Shown here: positions 52,101 to 60,335 of the stretch, piece by piece
Layout of the letters: the number at the start of each line of letters is the position of its first letter
How positions within the stretch are numbered: the first letter of the stretch is position 1
Assembly: GCA_002633025.1 (NCBI GenBank)
Contig: NMRB01001086.1
Span: forward strand, 138,964-202,963
Reading direction: 5' to 3'
DNA from: Notospermus geniculatus
Lineage: Eukaryota; Nemertea; Pilidiophora; Heteronemertea; Lineidae
Length of the DNA: 64,000 bases
Notes under the pieces: model-generated
What the model was told of the DNA's origin: nothing
Database searches by the model: none
What the model saw: the letters and a program-made list of their open reading frames with translations, nothing else
Translations under genes and position numbers: made by a program

Positions 52101-55100
52101 TATCGTCATATTTTCCACAGTTTGTATACAGGCACTATGGTAAAATACGTACATCTAATAAAACTTTATATTTGGTCAAGAGGAGAATACTACAAACAAG
52201 TGATTACCTGTTTCATCTTAATCCAGTTTAGTGTTTCCTGTGTCCCCTGTTGGTGTCTTCTGGTGTGCGTTGCCATCCTGTGCCACCTTTCCCTTCAAAC
52301 AGCTTCCCATGAATGTGTCCCCATGGCCTCTCAGAATATCCGCAACCCACGAGTCCCAGTCTGCTGTTCAAATCCTCGTGAACTGTTTTAGAAATCTTGC
52401 GCGTTGCTTTTGCCCTTGTTTGCATTGTGTCAGCCAGTGTTATTTTGTTGCCTCACCATAAGGCGGATTGTAAGCCTAGCTGTTGTCTTCCCTCTTGTAG
52501 TGGTTTTAACCCCTGTGATTCCTGTCCCTTCTGCCAAAGAAATATCTTGTGATAAAGAAATGGTTGTCCCTTTGAGTAGACATTTTGACATAAATGCACC
52601 TCTGCTGAGTTGCTGAGTGGTCTGGCGATCACTACTGTAGTGTGATAGCTGTCACCATGTAGTGTTGTGGGGCTGTCATCGCTCTTATGTGGTCAGATTG
52701 TCACCACTGTAGTGTTGCCAGACTGGTCATTAACTGTAGTGTGGTCAGTCTTCACAACTGTAGTGTGATTGGGCTGTCACCATGTACATCTAATGCTGTC
52801 ATCACTCTTGTGTGATCAGGTTGTCACCACTATAGTGTTGTCAGGCTGATCATTACTGTAGTGTAGTCAGTCTTCAATACTGTAGTAGTGTGATTGGGCT
52901 GTCACCATATGGTGTTGTCAGCTGTCATCACTCTTGTGTGATCAGATTGTCACCACTGTAGTGTTGTCAGGCTGATCATAACTGTAGTGTGGTCAGTCTT
53001 TCAACACTGGAGAGTTGTCTTGCTGTGCTGTATAGTTTTCTGAATTCACTCTCGTCTTTTGGCACCAAGACTTGTCATCTTCTTCAGGCCAATGTAAGCA
53101 AGTGAAGCCATAAAAAGCTATTTCACCCTCCAAACCTCATTTTGCGTCGCCCAAAATCCTGTGTCCTGTGTTATCAGGTCAAGAAAGCCCTTCCCCCATT
53201 GCTGATCCAAACTTAATGGTTTTAATTTCAATTTGCCGCTCTGCATACATTACTACTTGACGCTTTCTCTGTGTCGCTTCGTCACAGAATGACATACACA
53301 CTCGCGGTTAGCACGCTGCGGCCGGCAAAGAGGCCTCCACCGGCAGAACTTTAATGGTTTGCCTCTGCTGAGATGGTGACGTGGGTTTCTTGTCTTACGT
53401 CCTGAGGTAGGTAACATCCTTTTACGGGCATGTTACCGTTTAGTTAGTGAAGTCGTCCGTGTTTCAGCCAGAATTATGTCGACTTCAGATGAGTGTTTTC
53501 AGCATTGTGTGATTTGTGACAGCTTGGCCGAATCACCGATGTCATATCATTCCAGAGAGTCTCTTGACGACCACAGCACTGGAATCGCATGTTAACCTGA
53601 TTGACTCTTGTCCTGCAACAGGTTTTACTCTTGTTGATCAAAAATAATTCCCTGATCTTCCAAAATTTGAAGTCACAAATGTATGGCCTGCAATAAATAA
53701 AAATTTTGTGTGTTAACGTTCTGAAAGGGAAGATATACTACTATATACTACACATGAAATGTTTGTCAGTAACTGGCCTCATTGAGTCGGGCATAAAAAT
53801 TGTAAGACAAAAGAGTATGGATTGTCTGGCTGATACACAGTTTTCTTATTAACCTCTGGCTTACTAAAATGCCTCAACCATTGTCTCACTTTTGGGGAAT
53901 TTTAAACATTTGCTCGAAATAATACATGTACTTGAAAACGGGCCGACTGAAAAATACTAAGAGGTATCCACAGTTGGTGCATTCTTAACTTGTCAAAAAA
54001 TGTGCCAAAACGAGATGACTGATGAATTTCAACAAGTTGTAACTAAATATTGTTCAGATTGAACTAACTGTATTTTTTTGTGTGATACTCCCTCTTGCAC
54101 CGCCGCCACCACACCTACACACAAAATAAGCACTTCACTAACAAAAATGTTTTCTTTAGTTGCTATAGTCAGCCTGCAATTTGTGTATTTTTGAAGTGCA
54201 CTTCAGTGCGGTGTACTCAATGAACGGAACTTAAATCTCAAGGGTGTGGAGAAATATTCCTCAGTGTGTTTTACCTGATAAGAATTTGTCGGCACTCCAT
54301 CTGAAGGCACTGATATTCAGATCTCTGATGTATGGAACAGATTTTAGAAGATGCCATTCTGCAACTCAGGAGTGCTGACTCCTGGTGCATTGCTTGAAAT
54401 AAAAGGTTGCCCCGGGCCTGTATCTAAAAAACATGTTTTCTATGGACTTTTGTGACTTTGCTTGATCTAATATCTGAAAGGTGTAAAAAAATTTATATTG
54501 GTTACCAGGTAAAGAATTGACAGTCGCAATAACAATCAATTTTATTACTCTGCTAAAAATCTAAAGAAGTTAAGAGTCAGGTGGTTGATAGTACAGTTTG
54601 TTTTCTGTGATTGAAAACCCCCTGCCCAAAATTGTGCTTCATTAAGTCTAAAAACATCTGAGGAGTCACTGTCAGACTCTGTCTGACGCAAATAAGTGGG
54701 AACATAAAATTCCATCATCTTTCTCATTATTTTCATCACTCATTATATCACTTCACTTCGATGTTCACATCTTGTAGGCACTGTCTAGTTTTGTCTCAGT
54801 GTCATCACCATCTCTTGCTGTCCTATCCAGTTCCATATTGGCCTGTAGTTGATACTAATAGTCAATATTTTGTAGCAATTTTTCATTTTTACTCTTTTTC
54901 GCTTTCTAGTGACAAAAAACCTGTGCAGAGGTAAACTCTATGATGGAAGGATGAGCATGGTTATGATTTAATTGGAGATATTTTTTTCGCTTCTGGTTTT
55001 TTGTTGTGATCTTCTATAGAAATTGTGCTCAGTGAATTCTGTGCTCTCTCCCTATGAATGTCCTCCCTCCAAAAATACAACTTTGACCATGTTGTTCTCA

Positions 55101-58100
55101 TATCCATTGTGGATCAGGACTGGCTCTTTTGGATAATTTTAGACCTCCTAGCTTTTCACGTCTTAACATCAACCAAAAATACGGTCACGATGTCATTTTT
55201 TCGACAAAACATATGGGCTGGTGCCTTCCTCTAAAATGTTGTTGCCATCAGACTGATTGTTGCCATCAAACTGATTGTTGCCATCAGACTGATTGTTGCC
55301 GTCAAACTGATTGTTGCCATCAGACTGATTGTTGCCATCAGACTGATTGTCGTCTGCTGTTGCTGCGACTAAGCAGAAGGAGAGCATACCAATGCCTTGA
55401 CGTTTATGGAAACGGGGGGTATAACTATGTGAGCCCTAATAACGTTGACCCGTGGTGGTTTCGTTGGGAAGGGGCCTTCAAATGTTGTTTGAAGCAGTGT
55501 TGTAACACGAACCATGTTGTCTTCACCATGGTGTCATCATGGCCAAATGCTTCCCAGTTACCATTTTCACCTCACGATTTCTTGTTGACTTCGAAATGAA
55601 ATTTGGCCGGTTAGCTACATGTGCCGAGACTGAGCAATCCCAAATCAAAGGGAGTGTGCAGATGATGCCAACTCATCTGTAGTTGGTAGTATGATGTCAG
55701 TCACTGCTGGCACTTGCTTGAATTCAGAGTGGAAATTCCTACACATCCTGATTGTCACTGACTTTGTCCACATCCTCTATCTGTGTGTGTTTTCACTGTC
55801 AGTTATGTGCTCGTGGCTTGAGGTTGTCAGTTTGAACAATGAAAATTCCTTTATCAGCATGTGAAGAGATCTTTTTCAGAAGTTTTTCTCCTTTCGCTAC
55901 GATTTCAATTTCTACATGTATATGTCCTTTGGAAAGCGAAATTTTCCATGATTCCTCTCCCTTCGGAATGTAAAATTTTCACAACTTTCGTGTTTTTTGT
56001 GAATTTCTTCCTCCATTTTGTCAATTCTTAAGAAATTCCTTGACGATTTCTGAGCATGAATTCCATTCAATTTAGTCTCGAATGAATTTTTTGTGTGCTT
56101 TTTGCGGCATTCTTGATGGGGTGATACTTCAGCATGTTGTGGAAAATGCAAGCGCGTGACTTGTCTTTCAATTGATTTAAGGCTGTTAGCACGTGGATTC
56201 TGCAACCAACGCAAGGAGCAAGAATTTTCACTGTTACCTTTCTTTCCTTCTTAAAGGATCAACTTTACATCCCAGAGGTGTTTCTTTTGCGTAAAGAAGT
56301 CGCTTTAACTGTGAATTTGGAACGTATGTGATACGTTAAGGTTCATGCATCCACTTCTTGGTTTAATTTGCCGGATGTTGTTGCATTCCAAAACAGTTGA
56401 AAGCAGATGGCTTTGACACCCAAATCAAAATTTGTCTTTTACATTTTTATCAATTACATTTTGTCATCTGTTGTATTTTTCAAGCTGTTACCGGTACATC
56501 AAAGGAAATAGTGAAGTTTTTAGACAAGGAGACAATCTTGGACAGGGAGTAGAAACAATGTTGTAAAGGTGTTGATATTTTTTGACATTTTTATGCAACG
56601 CCAAATTATGCCAATTTTCCCCGGATCTTTTTTCAGCAAGCTTATCGGAGCCCACAACGTGCGGTATCTATAGCTGACTGCCTCGACTGTCGACGTGTAC
56701 AATGTGTTCGTTTAGTGTTTGTTGTCGGCATGAGTCACACACCCATCCAATACTGGGCGGCTCTGACTGGTCTGCTCCAAAATTCTTCATTTAATTCCTG
56801 GCCAGGGTGACAAAGCCTTCATATGTTACAAATGTTCAAATCTTTGGTTAAGGCAAAGAGATAAGAGAAGTAAAAGGATTTGTCCACAAATGGACATGGA
56901 TGTCCGTTGAGTATTTACTCTATCTAGACCCTGCTTACCTGTAGCGGCATACAGGCGGTATTTTGACATAACTACAGCGAATGATGAGTCCTGGTAAACC
57001 AGGACGATGACGTTAAGTACAGAGCACAACTGACCTACCTTTATCCGACCTACCTTTGACCTACCTTCATGCGGAAGGTATGCTCCAATTCATTGCGTAT
57101 GGTACGGGTAAATTGCGCGTCTTTTCCGCATGACCTTCGCAAATGACATGCGAATGAGGTTAGGTCATGCACGCCTTCCACGGCACTGCACGACATCCGT
57201 GGAAGGTACAAGGACGATGTGGTATGCGGATGGTACGCGCGCGACGCAGAAGGTATGTCACTTGTGCAGAGTTGTGTACATGTATTTCACAACCTTTGCA
57301 TTCTGCATCAGGACGCACTGTCCTGGTATACTGGGAATCATGCCGTTCTGAAATGGTTAAAATTTGAGTTACCAATTGTATCCTAAATTCAACTTGAATG
57401 ATTCCTTTCCCGAAGTGAAAATCTTTATCCTAATTGGTGACACAGTTAAGTCTGGAATATTTCAATATCCTGCTTTAACATGTACTTGTACCAACAGATT
57501 GACATAAACACTATGATCACCCATCTCATTTGTCCTTCTGATGCAACAAAAAACTTCTCTTTAACCCTTTAACTGGTTAGGGCGTCATATTACATCATTA
57601 CGAAATAGTGGAATCCCCGGAAACACCCAAGTATTGTAGCTTGCGTAAGGCGTAATAGTATGCCTTGCAAGGAAATGGCGCTTCACAGTGTGTTGAACAT
57701 TATATCACATCTGGAACCTTGTGTGTCAAGTACTTTTTTTGGCAATTTTTTAAGAAAGAAAAATTAGAAATAAAAAAATTACCAGTACACAGTTAAGGGG
57801 TTAATGGTAAGGGCCTTACTTCCAAGCCGCCCAGTAATTGTGATCCTAGTATTTTCACCAAATCATCTTCACCTAATGCTTTCAGTTCTAGGTGTATTCA
57901 GTTGAACTTCGACCTCTTGCGATGATTAATTTGCAAATGCATATCTATCATCTCATTCATCCAATGGCACATGGGTCCCATCTTGAATCAAATAAACGTT
58001 TACGTACCTAAAGTCTAATTCAATTTTCTACCATCAGGTTTGACCAGTTTGCACCTTTGTCTTGGACAGTTTGCATTTTGCATTTGATGATGTTGTTTGC

Positions 58101-60303
58101 ATACCTATCTGACTCGGTCACTACAGGATCAATTTTGTTTTGATGCTTCTGAAATTTCAGCAACGACGACGAAACACCATTGATCTAATCTCTAGGTTTG
58201 GGTTCTTATACTCTAGGCATCATAAAATCAAAGGATGAGGAAAACTTTGGAGTGGATTTTTCGAACAAACTTATATTTTCAGGCACATGAATGGTTGAAC
58301 CGCCTTTTCACACTAGAGAACTAGGTGACCACTTCCCAAAATTTATTTGTTGAGTCGCGTTCATTTTGGCTGCCTTATTCATCATGTTCATCGCATCCAA
58401 TGCTGTCTGGGGTTCTCTTGGTCAGTGTCGACCTCTGCCTCAGATGGGGCAGCTGATCGACAGTGCCGATGACAGTCTGCGATGACACTTACACCTATGG
58501 GAGAATGAACAGGGTCAAGACATTCACTACAAAATGTTGGGCCAAAAATATTGAGAAAAATGAGGAAAAGCACTACGGTCCTAAGAGTTATCATCATCAT
58601 TCCTTTCCACACCACAACACCCGTGAAAAACACGTCATCTGAAGTGACAAGGCATCACTTTCATGTGCAGCATGTATTTTTACCCTGGTGTCCTGGAATT
58701 TTCTCACAAAAAAATTTTGGGAGTGGCCACAAGTTCTCTCCGGTGAAAGTTTATTCAAAGGTTATAACGTCTAATGTTTATATTAGCCTCCGTCATGGAC
58801 CACTAAAAGTGGAATGCCCCGTTGCGGTGAGAACCTCTGGCTCTCGTCAAGGGAGCTTGGACCCTCTCCTGTAGGGACTTTTTAATAGACATCAACTTGC
58901 TATCCTTGATGACGCTATCTCAGTGGAAGTCTTGATCACGCAAAACACACGAGTAAATCAACTATCGTTTTTGTGCAAATCTTTTTCACGTGACGTTTTT
59001 CTCAAAAAGTGCATGATGAAGTTTTTTAGTTTTCGTAAAATACAGGATTGGTGGCTCCTGCAATGAGAATGATGTCAATGCAAAATTTTACGTCCAGATT
59101 ACTGCAATGTTGTGATATGTAACAAAAAACAAAGTTGGCTTTAATTTAAGATTCGTGAATGGGAGCAAAAGCATTTTGACAAGGCCATACGCTCATTTTA
59201 TTTTGATACTCTCTTGACCCCAAGAGAGAGGGTAAATCCAGAAAAATTTTACTAAAATGGAGTTTGGAGGTGTGTCAAGGGAAAAGATGTGAACTACTTG
59301 AAAACTTAGTTTGTCAGGATTACATTATTGGTAAAAGTGTAGAAAAGTTAATTCCAGTTGCGTGGATTTGGGCCCTGGGGTTCTGGGACCTTATTCACAA
59401 AGCCCCCGTAACTTTAAGGGTACGCAAATCTTTTGTCGGGCTGTTAGTGAACAATAGGTTGCCCGCAAATGAACAAGTTTGCGCACTCCTTAGAGTTGCG
59501 ATGGCTTCGTGAATGAGGCCCCACCCAGTCCCTACAAGTATTGTGATGATAAAGTCTGATCTGATGTCTGAATCCCATCATGAAATTCAACTGATGTTCT
59601 TCATTACATTCATGTACCATATCGCGCGATCCTTCACACGTTCTATAGGCACAACCCTATCTGATGATCACATAGACTCTCCCAACCTCTTCTTCAGTTC
59701 AAATCTAGGATAATTTAATTATTTTTTGATTGGGATTATAAGTTATTGCATGCAGCCTACGCTCTGCTTCTAAAGCTTTTTTCGTAGGTATGATATTTGC
59801 TTTGGTTGTCAAGTTTCGAACTCGGAATGATATGTTTTTTTTGTATGATTTCATAGATATGCCTTGCATACTGTTGTTTTTTTGGTGGACCAGTTTCATT
59901 TTCACTATCAGGGCTGGTTTTCGTGGCCACAGTGGTAACCTCCGTCATTTACGGTAACTGAAAAATTAAGATGCGTAGAGCCTTTGGCGCAACGAAAGGC
60001 AAATTCACATGTACCGAATTTTCTACATGTTGCATTTTCACGTTTTATATTGCACTGAATTCAAACAGACTATTCTTTCTCTAGGGTTAAAAAATCACAT
60101 AGATATATGTTAGAAATCATCTCATGCACTTCTAGCGTAGATTTCATGTAGAGTGTCAAGTTAGCAAACTTTGCAATTGCCTGAATCGAGGCATTAATTC
60201 TGTCCGAGGCTCTATCTCCTTCGATTTTTAGCCCGCTTGGCCCATAGGCCAAAAGGGCTTATGCTGTGCTTGGCGCCTTTAGTGGTGGTCTGTCGTGCGT
60301 TAG

Positions 60304-60335
<32 letters not shown>

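Noticed and set aside
55129-55599. Cysteine-rich protein with CCHQTD repeats
   Set aside because: The repeat is an 18-bp minisatellite that is open on both strands; no signal, domain or splice support.
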